64,000 nt of DNA from the NCBI RefSeq assembly GCF_015163075.1, contig NZ_JADDXU010000021.1, forward strand, positions 62,001-126,000. The letters run 5' to 3'. Each line of letters starts with the position of its first letter. Position 1 is the first letter of the stretch. The DNA comes from Streptomyces justiciae (GTDB lineage: Bacteria; Actinomycetota; Actinomycetes; Streptomycetales; Streptomycetaceae). A program made the position numbers and the translations under genes. Below, in pieces: positions 15,152-23,915 of this stretch. The notes beneath the pieces were generated by a model, which did no database searches, was not told the DNA's origin, and saw nothing but the letters and a program-made list of their open reading frames with translations.

Positions 15152-17212
15152 CTAGGCGAGCTGGGGCGGCAGCGGGGCCGTGTGGGTGACGATCAGGCCT
15201 GATACCGCACGGGTGAGCGCCACGTACAACCGCCGCAACCCCGTCCGCTCATCGGGCTCGCCGTCGACGACCGCCTGCGGCTCGTCGAGGACGACGTAGT
15301 CGTACTCCAGGCCCTTCGCGAGCGAGGCGGGGACGAGGGTCAGCCTGGTCTCCTCGGTCGTCTCCTCACCGGGCGCGAGGTAGCCGATGCCCGCCGCGTC
15401 GAGCGCCTCCGCCAGCGCCGGGACGCGGGCGTCCGCCGCGATCAGGCCCGTCGAGCCCTCGTTGCGCAGCAACTCATCGCAGGCGGCGACCACTTCGGCC
15501 GTGTCGGTGATCGCGCGGAGGTCGAAGAAGCCGGGGTTCTCACGGACCGACGCGACCGGGGTGAGGCCCGGCGCGATGTGCGGGAGCAGCCGGGAGGCGT
15601 ACGTGATGACGTCCGTCGGCACGCGGAAACCGGCCGTCAGCTCCTCGATCACGCCGTCCGACTTGCCGAGGTGGGCGAGCGCCTCGTCCCAACTCCGGGT
15701 CGCCCAGGGCGTGGTGCCCTGCGCCAGGTCGCCGAGGACGGTCGCGGAGCCGGTGGTGCAGCGGCGGCCGACCGCCCGGTACTGCATGGGGGAGAGGTCC
15801 TGCGCCTCGTCCAGCACCACATGTCCGAGCGAGTGCGTGCGCTCGACGACGTCCGTCGCCTCGTCGATCAACACCGCGTCCGCGGCCGACCACTTGGCCG
15901 ACTTCACGGACCGCGCCGGCTTCGCCCACAGGATCGTCTTCTGCTCGTCCTCGTCGAGGACACCGTCCGCGTGCGCGGCGAGGAAGTCCGCGTCCGTCAG
16001 CAGCCGCAGGACCAGCTTCGCCGGGTCGACGGGCGGCCAGATCTGTTTCACGGCCGCCTTCACCGCCGTATTGCGGGCCACCGCGTCCTGCACCCGGTCG
16101 TCCGGCGCCTCGCCCGAGCGCTCCATCTGCACCAGCACGGCGTGCGCGATGCGCTGCGGGAGGGCGTCGCGGGCGGCGCCGTAGCGGATGTCGCGGTCGA
16201 GCAACTCGCGGACGATGTCCTCCAGTTCGTACGCCGGGACCCGCCACCGCCGTGACCCGCGCACGACCACGACCGGCTCGGTCGGCATCGTGACGTGCGA
16301 GTAGACGGCCCGCCGGATGACCTCCGCCATCCGCGCGTCGCCCTTGATGACCGCGGCGGCCGCGTCGTCCGTGCCGCGCACCTCGACGCCCTTCGCCACC
16401 AGGTCGTCGACCGTGGCCTGCTGCACGCTCAACTCGCCCAGCGCGGGCAGCACTTGCTCGATGTAGTGCAGGAAGGACCGGTTCGGCCCGATGACGAGGG
16501 TGCCGGTGCGGGCGAGCCGGTCGCGGTGGGCGTACAGCAGGTAGGCGACCCGGTGCAGACCGACGGCCGTCTTCCCGGTCCCCGGTCCTCCCTGGACGCA
16601 CACCGTGCCGCCCAGCCCCGACCGCACGATCTCGTCCTGCTCGGGCTGGATCGTCGCGACGATGTCGCGCATCGGACCCACACGCGGCCGCTCGATCTCC
16701 TGCTGGAGGAGCTTGCTGGTGGTGGCCGCCTCGGCGGGGTCGGAGAGGTGCTCGTCCTCGTACGCCGTGATGTCACCGCGCGTGTAGCCGAAGCGGCGGC
16801 GCAGGCCGACGTCCATCGGGTCCTTCTTGGACGCCCGGTAGAACGGCTGCGAGACCGGCGCACGCCAGTCGATGACCATCGGGTCGCCGTCGTGGTCGTG
16901 GACGTGCCGCCGCCCGATGTAGAAGCGCTCGCCCTCCGCGCCCTCCGCCTGCTCGGCGCCCGGTGCGTGCAGATAGTCGAGGCGGCCGAAGAAGAGCGGG
17001 GTGTCGCTGAGGTCGGCGAGGGCCTTGATGCGCTCGTTGATCTGGCGTTCCAGGATCTGGGCGTTGACCCAGTTCGCGGTGACGTCCTTGATGTCGAGGG
17101 ACTCGACGTCCTCACGCATGGCGCGCAGGGCGGCACGGGACTCGGCGAGATGGCCGCGCTCGCGGCCGAGGGGGTCGTCCAGGGGCGCGGGGTCGTCGAC
17201 GGACGTGGACAA
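15152..17212 (-). CDS. helR: HelR/HelD-like RNA polymerase recycling motor ATPase
   Basis: A 686-residue superfamily 1 (UvrD-like) ATPase. Walker A is GGPGTGKTAVGLHR near residue 210 and Walker B is VVLDEAQDLSPMQ near residue 468; SF1 motifs TAGFRVP and VALTRAVSG follow. The N-terminal 100 residues form a coiled-coil arm (NAQILERQINERIKAL) that, in HelD/HelR proteins, inserts into the RNA polymerase secondary channel and removes polymerase from DNA. In actinomycetes HelR gives rifamycin tolerance. The start is TTG at 17212, with GGAGG 8 bases before it. I looked for the rifamycin-associated inverted repeat upstream and did not find it, so the helR name is by homology only. Confidence 0.85.
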   Translation of the reverse strand: MSTSVDDPAPLDDPLGRERGHLAESRAALRAMREDVESLDIKDVTANWVNAQILERQINERIKALADLSDTPLFFGRLDYLHAPGAEQAEGAEGERFYIGRRHVHDHDGDPMVIDWRAPVSQPFYRASKKDPMDVGLRRRFGYTRGDITAYEDEHLSDPAEAATTSKLLQQEIERPRVGPMRDIVATIQPEQDEIVRSGLGGTVCVQGGPGTGKTAVGLHRVAYLLYAHRDRLARTGTLVIGPNRSFLHYIEQVLPALGELSVQQATVDDLVAKGVEVRGTDDAAAAVIKGDARMAEVIRRAVYSHVTMPTEPVVVVRGSRRWRVPAYELEDIVRELLDRDIRYGAARDALPQRIAHAVLVQMERSGEAPDDRVQDAVARNTAVKAAVKQIWPPVDPAKLVLRLLTDADFLAAHADGVLDEDEQKTILWAKPARSVKSAKWSAADAVLIDEATDVVERTHSLGHVVLDEAQDLSPMQYRAVGRRCTTGSATVLGDLAQGTTPWATRSWDEALAHLGKSDGVIEELTAGFRVPTDVITYASRLLPHIAPGLTPVASVRENPGFFDLRAITDTAEVVAACDELLRNEGSTGLIAADARVPALAEALDAAGIGYLAPGEETTEETRLTLVPASLAKGLEYDYVVLDEPQAVVDGEPDERTGLRRLYVALTRAVSGLIVTHTAPLPPQLA

Positions 17213-17350
17213 GGGGGTGCCTCCGAAGGTGCTGCGGGCTGGGTGGCTGCTGCTGCGAGGTACCGACCGGTTTCCGTCCGGGCGGCGGCGCTCCGTCGAG
17301 GGAGGCGGGCAAGAGCGGAGATTCTAGGTGAGGGAGGTAAGAGGCCGCCA

Positions 17351-17473
17351 ACGGATTTCCACGGACCCGGACCCCATGGATTTCCACGGGCCCGGACCTC
17401 ATGGATTTCCACGGGCCCTGCCCCATGGATTTCCGCGGGCCCTGCCCCATGGGTTTCCGCGGACCTGGACCCC
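17351..17473. repeat. Five-copy 24-25 bp intergenic tandem repeat
   Basis: Copies run 17351-17375, 17376-17400, 17401-17424, 17425-17448 and 17449-17473. The unit reads roughly ATGGATTTCCACGGGCCC followed by TGCCCC or GGACCTC. Variation is a few bases per copy, and GGGCCC and GGA-TT-TCC palindromes occur inside the unit. The array fills the middle of the 360-base gap (17213-17572) between helR and the small gene at 17573. The rest of that gap holds the helR leader and nothing else I recognise. Confidence 0.9.
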
Positions 17474-17572
17474 TAGGGGATGCGGCCCTACGGCCCCTAC
17501 GACTCAGGTATCACAGCAAGTCGGGACCTTGGGCCGATGCCCTCCTTATGCCTCGAAAGCCACCATGGAGAC

Positions 17573-17758
17573 ATGAGTGCAGCGACCATCACCCCAGCCC
17601 CCGGTCGCCCGTCCGGAGCGACCTCCCTCACCGACACCCACCCCACCCACCGCCTCGGCGACACCCTCCGCGCGATACGCGTCTTCGCCGGCGCCGCGTT
17701 CGAGGTGATCATCCTCGGCGAGTACGGCGAGGAGGCCGGCGTCCGCCGCAGGCGCTAG
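17573..17758 (+). CDS. Small conserved protein of unknown function
   Basis: A 61-residue protein starting at ATG 17573 with GGAG four bases before it. The N-terminus is Ala/Thr/Pro-rich (MSAATITPAPGRPSG); the middle part HRLGDTLRAIRVFAGAAFEVIILGEYGEEA has a short hydrophobic stretch, and the tail is basic (VRRRR). It resembles small streptomycete proteins without assigned role. It sits between the tandem repeat array and convergent xpb, whose stop is only 33 bases away. It is too short for a confident membrane call. Confidence 0.6.
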   Translation: MSAATITPAPGRPSGATSLTDTHPTHRLGDTLRAIRVFAGAAFEVIILGEYGEEAGVRRRR

Positions 17759-17790
17759 GCCGTCAGCCCCCGCCCTGAGCCCTCCGCCCC

Positions 17791-19434
17791 TCAGCCCTCC
17801 GCCAGCAGTTCGTCGGCGTCCACGATCCGGTAGGCGTACCCCTGCTCCGCCAGGAACCGCTGCCGGTGCGCGGCGAAGTCCTGGTCGATCGTGTCCCGGG
17901 CGACCACCGAGTAGAAGTGCGCCTGGTGCCCGTCCGCCTTGGGCCGCAGCACCCGCCCCAGCCGCTGCGCCTCCTCCTGCCGTGACCCGAAGGTGCCCGA
18001 CACCTGGATGGCGACCGTCGCCTCGGGCAGGTCGATGGAGAAGTTCGCGACCTTGGAGACGACGAGGACGCTGATCTCGCCCTCCCGGAAGGCGTCGAAG
18101 AGCTTCTCGCGCTGCGCGTTGGGCGTCTCGCCCTTGATGACCGGCGCCCCGAGGTGCTCCCCGAGTTCGTCGAGCTGGTCGATGTACTGCCCGATGACGA
18201 GGATCTGCTGCCCGGCGAAGCGCCGCACGAGCGCCTCCGTGACCTTCCGCTTCGTCGCGGTCGTCGCACAGAAGCGGTACTTCTCCTCCTGCTCGGCGGT
18301 GGCGTACGCGAGCCGCTCGGAGTCGGTCAGGTTCACCCGGACCTCGACACAGTCGGCGGGCGCGATGTAGCCCTGCGCCTCGATCTCCTTCCAGGGCGCG
18401 TCGAACCGCTTGGGCCCGATGAGCGAGAAGACGTCCGACTCCCGCCCGTCCTCGCGGACGAGGGTGGCCGTGAGGCCGAGCCGCCGACGCGCCTGGAGAT
18501 CGGCGGTGAACTTGAAGACGGGCGCGGGCAGCAGATGCACCTCGTCGTAGACGATCAGCCCCCAGTCCCGGGAGTCGAACAGCTCCAGGTGCGGATAGAC
18601 GCCTTTACGCCGGGTCGTCAGCACCTGGTAGGTGGCGATGGTGACGGGCCGGATCTCCTTCTTCGTCCCGCTGTACTCGCCGATCTCGTCCTCGGTCAGC
18701 GAGGTCCGCTTCACCAGCTCGTGCTTCCACTGCCGGGCGGAGACGGTGTTGGTGACGAGGATGAGCGTGGTCGACTTGGCCTGCGCCATGGACCCGGCGC
18801 CGACAAGGGTCTTCCCGGCCCCACAGGGCAGCACCACGACCCCGCTCCCGCCGTGCCAGAAGTTCTCCACGGCCTGCTTCTGGTACGGCCGCAGCGCCCA
18901 CCCGTCCTCCGCGAGCTCGATCGGGTGCGCCTCGCCGTCGACGTACCCGGCGAGGTCCTCGGCCGGCCAGCCCAGCTTCAGCAGTGTCTGCTTGATCTGT
19001 CCCCGCTCGGACGGATGCACGATGACGGTGTCCGGATCGATCCGCGCTCCGACCAGCGGCGCGACCTTCTTCGACCGCAGGATCTCCTCCAGCACCGGCC
19101 GGTCGGTGGTCGTCAGCACGAGCCCGTGCGCCGGGTGCTTGGAGAGCGTCAGCCTTCCGTACCGGTCCATGGTCTCGGCGACGTCGACGAGCAGCGCGTG
19201 CGGCACCGGATACCGGCTGTACTGCACGAGCGCGTCGACGACCTGCTCGGCGTCGTGCCCGGCCGCCCGCGCGTTCCACAGTCCGAGCGGCGTCACCCGG
19301 TACGTGTGGATGTGCTCCGGTGCCCGCTCCAGCTCCGCGAACGGCGCGATGGCCCGACGGCACTCGTCGGCCTGCTCGTGGTCGACTTCCAGGAGCAGGG
19401 TCTTGTCCGACTGGACGATCAGCGGTCCGTTCAC
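17791..19434 (-). CDS. XPB-type DNA repair helicase
   Basis: A 547-residue superfamily 2 helicase of the bacterial XPB/Ssl2 group. Residues 1 to about 175 hold the damage-recognition-like N-terminal domain. Walker A is VVLPCGAGKTLVGAG near residue 200, the DEAD-type box is VYDEVHLLP near residue 293, motif III is LGLTATLVREDGRESD, and the helicase C core includes VIGQYIDQL, VVSKVANFSIDLPEA and SRQEEAQRLGRVLRPK. Bacterial XPB unwinds DNA 3'-5' and is thought to work with a nuclease (Bax1-like) that is not present here. The GTG at 19434 has a GGAAGGGAAG ribosome site. It is divergent from the small membrane gene at 19572. Confidence 0.93.
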   Translation of the reverse strand: MNGPLIVQSDKTLLLEVDHEQADECRRAIAPFAELERAPEHIHTYRVTPLGLWNARAAGHDAEQVVDALVQYSRYPVPHALLVDVAETMDRYGRLTLSKHPAHGLVLTTTDRPVLEEILRSKKVAPLVGARIDPDTVIVHPSERGQIKQTLLKLGWPAEDLAGYVDGEAHPIELAEDGWALRPYQKQAVENFWHGGSGVVVLPCGAGKTLVGAGSMAQAKSTTLILVTNTVSARQWKHELVKRTSLTEDEIGEYSGTKKEIRPVTIATYQVLTTRRKGVYPHLELFDSRDWGLIVYDEVHLLPAPVFKFTADLQARRRLGLTATLVREDGRESDVFSLIGPKRFDAPWKEIEAQGYIAPADCVEVRVNLTDSERLAYATAEQEEKYRFCATTATKRKVTEALVRRFAGQQILVIGQYIDQLDELGEHLGAPVIKGETPNAQREKLFDAFREGEISVLVVSKVANFSIDLPEATVAIQVSGTFGSRQEEAQRLGRVLRPKADGHQAHFYSVVARDTIDQDFAAHRQRFLAEQGYAYRIVDADELLAEG

Positions 19435-19571
19435 GTACGCACTTCCCTTCCGCACGGGCCAAACGTCCAGTGTGCCGCATACCGGCGGGAACCGATCGGG
19501 GCGCCTGTGCAACCTCCGCCCCCGGTTGTCTGTCTAGTCGGTCGGGGAACCGGCGGAGTGAGGAGCACGCG

Positions 19572-20117
19572 GTGTCGGTGGTCAGGTGGGGGGTCGGGCT
19601 CGGGGCCACGGCGGTGCTGGTGGCCACGGGGGCGTGGGTGGTGTGGCCGCAGGACGTCGACAGCGACCTGTGGCACGAGATACGTCCGGCGATAGAGGCC
19701 CGCCTCGTCGCCGAGTCGCACGGCACGGGGTACGGCGAGAGCGTCCCGGAACTCGGCGCGCGATGGTTCTGCCACGCGGAGGCGCTGGAGCTGGACGAGC
19801 GCGACGGGGTCGTGAGGGCGGGCGTCGACACGCTCTGCATGGAGTACGGCGTCCAGGCACACTCCCTCGTGGAGTGCTCCGGCGCCCACGTCCCGCAGGT
19901 GCTGCGCCTGGAACGGGACACGGACGCGCCCGGCGGCTACCGGATCGTCTCGCAGGAGGAACCCCCCGACGGGGCGGGCTACACGGAGTGGACCCACGCC
20001 CACTTCGGCCACTTCACCCGCGCGGAACTCGACGACACCCTCTCGGCCACGCCCCTGGAGGCGGCCGCCCGCACCCACTTCGGCCTGGCCGCGGACGCCC
20101 CGGTGAGCGACTGTTAG
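19572..20117 (+). CDS. Hypothetical membrane-anchored protein
   Basis: A 181-residue protein with one N-terminal membrane segment (WGVGLGATAVLVATGAWVVW, residues about 6-25), probably an uncleaved anchor or signal. The extracytoplasmic remainder has three cysteines near RWFCHAEAL, DTLCMEYG and SLVECSG, which may pair, and a closing Cys at the C-terminus. The family is not recognised. The GTG at 19572 is supported by AGGAG at 19561-19565. The gene runs divergently from xpb and ends at an 8-bp tandem repeat that separates it from the next convergent gene. Confidence 0.6.
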   Translation: MSVVRWGVGLGATAVLVATGAWVVWPQDVDSDLWHEIRPAIEARLVAESHGTGYGESVPELGARWFCHAEALELDERDGVVRAGVDTLCMEYGVQAHSLVECSGAHVPQVLRLERDTDAPGGYRIVSQEEPPDGAGYTEWTHAHFGHFTRAELDDTLSATPLEAAARTHFGLAADAPVSDC

Positions 20118-20126
20118 CAGCCTGGG

Positions 20127-20174
20127 CCCAGCCGCCCAGCCGCCCAGCCGCCCAGCCGCCCAGCCGCCCAGCCG
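20127..20174. repeat. Octamer tandem repeat (CCCAGCCG) x6
   Basis: Six perfect copies of CCCAGCCG run without interruption from 20127 to 20174, between the stops of two convergent genes (20117 and 20176). It is a slippage-prone microsatellite. On the minus strand it lies just beyond the stop of the helicase-C/WYL gene. Confidence 0.95.
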
Positions 20175-20175
20175 C

Positions 20176-22716
20176 CTAGTCGTCGGCGAGTTCGGCCACC
20201 CCCGTGATCCGGTGCAGTGGGTACGTCCGTACCTCGTCCGCCGTGTGGTCGTACGCCGTCACGAAGCCGCCCTCCACCCGGACCGGGGCGATGACGCGCT
20301 GGCTGGCGGCGCCCTCGGCGTTGACGTAGCCGATCCACAGGGCCTCGCCGGTGAGGACGGCGGCCTGCATGGTGGCGAGGGTCTCGGCGGAGCTGGTGCG
20401 CGGGAGTTCACCGGTCGGGCCCGTCGACGGGGTCTGCTTGCGCGGTGCCGTGGAGGCCAGGTCACCGGCCCGGATCGCGCGGATCGCCGCCGCCAGCAGC
20501 GTGGCGTCCGGCACCGGCGGGCCGTCCGGCACCGGCTCGGGGGCGGTGCGCGGCGGGGTGCGGTGGGCGTGGGCGCGGGCGATCAGGACGTCGCCCTCGG
20601 CGGACTCGGCGGCAGGCGCGAACCCCATCGAGCGCAGCCCGTCCAGCAGGGCGGCCGGGTCGGCCTGAGAGGCGAGGACCGTGGGCGCCAGGCGCCGTAG
20701 CCCCAGCCCCGCGGCCCGCTTGTCGGCGAGGATCTCGTTCAGCACGGCGTCGTCGTCGCAGCGGACGTACGCGGAAGCCGCGCCGACCCGTAGGTGCCCG
20801 TGCTTGCGGGCCACGTCGTCGATCAGATAGGCGAGCGGCTGCGGCACCGGCGTACGGGAGTGCGCGGTCAGGAAGGCGTGCAGGTCGGAGGCGGACTGCC
20901 CGGCGTCCAGCGCCCGCCGCACCGAGCCCGGCGTGAACCGGTACACGGTCGCCCCGCCCTTCGACTCCACGTCCGCGAGCACCCCCAGCATGTCGGCGAG
21001 CGGCCGCCGCAACGGCCCCGGCGCCACCGCGGTCAGGTCGGCCTGGAGCAGCACATGATCGAGCGGCTCGGGCAACAACGGCGCGAGCAACCGCCCGGCA
21101 GCCGCGACGGCGACGGCCTGCTCGGCGGCGGAGAGGGGTTCGGGGTGGGGTGCCGGTACGGGGTGATGGTGCACGGGGAGCTTGTCGCCGGGTCCGGTCG
21201 GCTCGTCGGGTTGCTCCGGTTCTTCCTCGGCGGCCCGGACGGGGGCGGCCGCCGCCCCCAGCAACGCCCGCCCGTGCGCCGACAGCGCTCCGCGCCCGGT
21301 GACGCCCAGCAGCTCGGCCTCGTCCAGCGTCCAGCGGGCGAGCCGCGAACGCAGGTCGTCCTCGCGGCGCTGCGGCCGTTCCCACCGCAGCCGTGCCAGT
21401 ACCGACTCCGCCGTCGGTGCCGCTCCCTCCGGGAGGCCCGCCAACAGCGTCAGTACCCGGTGTCGTACCTCCGACGCGGCGCTGCGGTCCAGGCCGGGGC
21501 CCAGTGCCGACAGTGTTCGTTCCTTCGCGTCCCGGCCGCCGACCAGGCCGGCCGTGCGGGTCGCCGCCAGCCACGCCTCCGCGAGCCGTGCCCAGCGCTC
21601 GGCGGGGGGCTGTTCCAGCCACTCGTCGTACGCCGGGGTCGCCGCGTAGCGTTCGTCGGCCTCGCCGTCGGAGGCCAGGAGCCCGGCCGCGTAGGCCAGT
21701 TCGACCCAGAACGCGGCGACCGGCTCGGGCACGTCGAGGGCGACCGCCGTCCGCTTCAGGTCCCGCACGCTCAGCCCGCCGGCCCGCAGCACCGCGGGCC
21801 CGCCCTCGTCCCAGTCCTTCAGCAGCTCCTCGACGGTCGCGAGCGCGGTGTACGCCTGTCCGGCCGCCGTCGCGTCCACAACCTGTGGACGGTACGAGGC
21901 CGCCGCCTCCACGACCGGCGGCACCGGCTCGGTCGCCCGGTGCGCGAGCCCGCCCCGCAGATGCAGCGCGACCTCACGCGGCAGGACGACCGTCCCCGGC
22001 GCTGTCGGCAGCAGCAGCCCGAGGTCGAGCAGCCGCCGCAACCGAGGCGCCGGATCGGCGGTGACCTGCCCGTACGGCGGCCCCCACACCAGCCGCCGCA
22101 GCACGTCGAGGGACTCCTCCGGCAGCCCGCCCAGCAGCTTCGTCATCCGCTTGCGGTCGGTGAACAGCCCGGTCAGCGCGGCCACCGCCGACACCGAGTC
22201 GTGCGTGGACGGCAGCCCGGCCGCGGCCACGATCTCCTGGATGCGCCCCGGGGACATCCCCGCCGACGCCTCCTGCACGGTCGGCCCGAGCCCCGTCGGC
22301 GACGGATGCTGCGGCGAGGGCGCGAGCAGCTCCCGCGCGGTCCGCACCAGCCGCAGCCGCGCGTCCTCGCCCCACACCAGCGCCTGCTCGCGCAGCGTGC
22401 CCAGCGCGCGGGGCAGCGCGGCGGCGACGGCGCGGTCCCCGGCGTCCCCGGCCATCAGCCCGAGCAGTTCCTCGTACGACGCCGGGTCCCCGGCCACGGC
22501 CAGCGCCTCCGCGGTCTGCAACGCGAACCGGTCCAGGCGTTCGAGCGCCCGCACGACCGAGGCACGCGTCCCGGCACGGGTGGCGAGCTGGGTGAGATCG
22601 GTCGGGACGGGGGTGATGAGGTCGGGGCGGGCCCGCAGCAGCAGGGCCAGGGAGGCGTCGTCCCTGGCCCGGAGGGCTTCGGCGAGGGAGCGGGGCGGGG
22701 TGGCCGGGGTGCTCAT
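20176..22716 (-). CDS. Helicase-associated (Helicase_C_3) protein with C-terminal WYL-like domain
   Basis: An 846-residue protein of the actinobacterial 'helicase-associated domain' group, usually found near xpb as here. Residues 1 to about 470 are Leu/Ala-rich winged-helix-like repeats (LTQLATRAGTRASVVRALERLDRFALQTAEAL). Residues about 560-700 include the XPB/Ssl2-like helicase C part (HVLLQADLTAVAPGPL; RFTPGSVRRALDAGQSASDL; VPQPLAYLIDDVARKHG). The C-terminal 75 residues (EALWIGYVNAEG; VRVEGGFVTAYDHTADEVRTYPLHRITGV) look like a WYL ligand-binding domain. No Walker A is seen, so it is not an active helicase by itself. The ATG at 22716 is chosen from the natural MSTPATPPRSL start. Confidence 0.8.
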   Translation of the reverse strand: MSTPATPPRSLAEALRARDDASLALLLRARPDLITPVPTDLTQLATRAGTRASVVRALERLDRFALQTAEALAVAGDPASYEELLGLMAGDAGDRAVAAALPRALGTLREQALVWGEDARLRLVRTARELLAPSPQHPSPTGLGPTVQEASAGMSPGRIQEIVAAAGLPSTHDSVSAVAALTGLFTDRKRMTKLLGGLPEESLDVLRRLVWGPPYGQVTADPAPRLRRLLDLGLLLPTAPGTVVLPREVALHLRGGLAHRATEPVPPVVEAAASYRPQVVDATAAGQAYTALATVEELLKDWDEGGPAVLRAGGLSVRDLKRTAVALDVPEPVAAFWVELAYAAGLLASDGEADERYAATPAYDEWLEQPPAERWARLAEAWLAATRTAGLVGGRDAKERTLSALGPGLDRSAASEVRHRVLTLLAGLPEGAAPTAESVLARLRWERPQRREDDLRSRLARWTLDEAELLGVTGRGALSAHGRALLGAAAAPVRAAEEEPEQPDEPTGPGDKLPVHHHPVPAPHPEPLSAAEQAVAVAAAGRLLAPLLPEPLDHVLLQADLTAVAPGPLRRPLADMLGVLADVESKGGATVYRFTPGSVRRALDAGQSASDLHAFLTAHSRTPVPQPLAYLIDDVARKHGHLRVGAASAYVRCDDDAVLNEILADKRAAGLGLRRLAPTVLASQADPAALLDGLRSMGFAPAAESAEGDVLIARAHAHRTPPRTAPEPVPDGPPVPDATLLAAAIRAIRAGDLASTAPRKQTPSTGPTGELPRTSSAETLATMQAAVLTGEALWIGYVNAEGAASQRVIAPVRVEGGFVTAYDHTADEVRTYPLHRITGVAELADD

Positions 22717-22869
22717 CCGACCCACGGTATCCGGTCGGTACGACGGTGAGGTGTGGCTCGGTGGGTCGCAACCCGCCCCGGCGGCACGACCGTACGCGGC
22801 TACGTCGGCCGCCCCGCGCGCGATACCGTCACTCCGGGGTTTCAACGCGCCGCCCCCCGGAGGGACTTC

Positions 22870-23859
22870 GTGGGTATCGAGAGCGATCAGGTCGTCTACG
22901 AGTATCTGAGCCGCGTCGGCGACGTCGCGCAGCAGCGGCAGTTGCCGTCCGGCACCCGCATGCGCCTCGTCTCCGAGCTGCGCAACGAGATCGACCGGCG
23001 CCGCGCCAAGGCCCCCGTGGACAGCCCCGCGGCCGTGCGCCGCATCATCGACCGGCTCGGCAGCCCCGACGAGGTCGTCACCGCGGCCGGCGGCGCCCCG
23101 CAGGCCGCGTCGGTGCCCGCGCCCACCCCCACCGCCGTACCCGTGCAGCGGGACCGGGACGTGGCGGAGCCGCGCCCCAAGGGGCTGCGCCGGATCATCC
23201 CCAAGCCCCGCCCCGCCGAGACCCCCGAGGCCGATGACGAGGCCCCGGCCCCGCCGCACCTCGCCGGCGCGGCCGAGCTCGGGAACAGCACGCTGCCGCC
23301 GGACTGGTGGCGGGGGGAGGACTCCCCGTTCGGCGCCGGCGAGAGCGTTCCCGGTTTCGTCGGCGGCGTGGAGATCCCCGAGCTGCTCAAGCCCCCGCCG
23401 CCGAAAGAGGCCCCTCAGGCCCCGAAACCGCCGGCCGAGAAGGCGGCGGAGGAGGCGGCGGAAGAGGCCGCCGAGGAGGCCGCGGCCCCGCGCCGCCGTC
23501 GTCTCTTCGCCCTCCCGAAGGGCAAGTGGACCAACCCCCTCCTGCTGCTCGCCGCCGGCTGCCTGGTCGTCGGCGCGGTGATCGGCAACCTCGTCGTGCT
23601 CCTCGTCGGCTGGCTCATCGCCTACGCCTCCCGGCGGCTCACCGACACCGAGACCAAGTGGGCGGTGATGTACCTGCCCGGCCTGGCGCTCAGCGCCGGG
23701 ATCGTGTGGCTGTGGGGCAGGAACGAGGGCCGCTGGGGCGACCCCGTCGCCGAGGGGCAGATGAACGCCGCGGTCGCCGACACCTGGCCCTGGGTGGTGC
23801 GGGGCGCGGCGGTGGCGTCGGCGCTGTTCGTGGTGTGGCGCTCGCAACGGCAGCGCTAG
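22870..23859 (+). CDS. Hypothetical membrane protein with cytoplasmic N-terminal domain
   Basis: A 329-residue protein. Residues 1-65 are a charged helical domain (VVYEYLSRVGDVAQQ; RMRLVSELRNEIDRRRA; VRRIIDRLGSPDEVV). Its motif resembles the HAAS domain that partners PadR regulators, but no padR gene is adjacent. A long Pro/Ala/Glu linker with AAEEAAEE repeats (about 195-205) follows. The C-terminal 120 residues hold three to four membrane helices (NPLLLLAAGCLVVGAVIG; LVVLLVGWLIAYASRR; YLPGLALSAGIVWLWG; VVRGAAVASALFVVW). The GTG at 22870 has GGAGG seven bases upstream. Confidence 0.65.
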   Translation: MGIESDQVVYEYLSRVGDVAQQRQLPSGTRMRLVSELRNEIDRRRAKAPVDSPAAVRRIIDRLGSPDEVVTAAGGAPQAASVPAPTPTAVPVQRDRDVAEPRPKGLRRIIPKPRPAETPEADDEAPAPPHLAGAAELGNSTLPPDWWRGEDSPFGAGESVPGFVGGVEIPELLKPPPPKEAPQAPKPPAEKAAEEAAEEAAEEAAAPRRRRLFALPKGKWTNPLLLLAAGCLVVGAVIGNLVVLLVGWLIAYASRRLTDTETKWAVMYLPGLALSAGIVWLWGRNEGRWGDPVAEGQMNAAVADTWPWVVRGAAVASALFVVWRSQRQR

Positions 23860-23915
23860 GAGAGGCCCACGGCCCGCTTTTATCCGCTGTCTGTCCGTCG
23901 TACCGTCCGGGCACA

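Noticed and set aside
17213..17340. Search for a rifamycin-associated element before helR.
   Set aside because: No inverted repeat of the expected kind was seen; only a ribosome site and G-rich leader.
17351..17473. The repeat array considered as CRISPR or as a coding repeat (HGPGPHGFPRALPH-type peptide).
   Set aside because: No spacers are present, and the frame that reads through has no start signal or conserved end.
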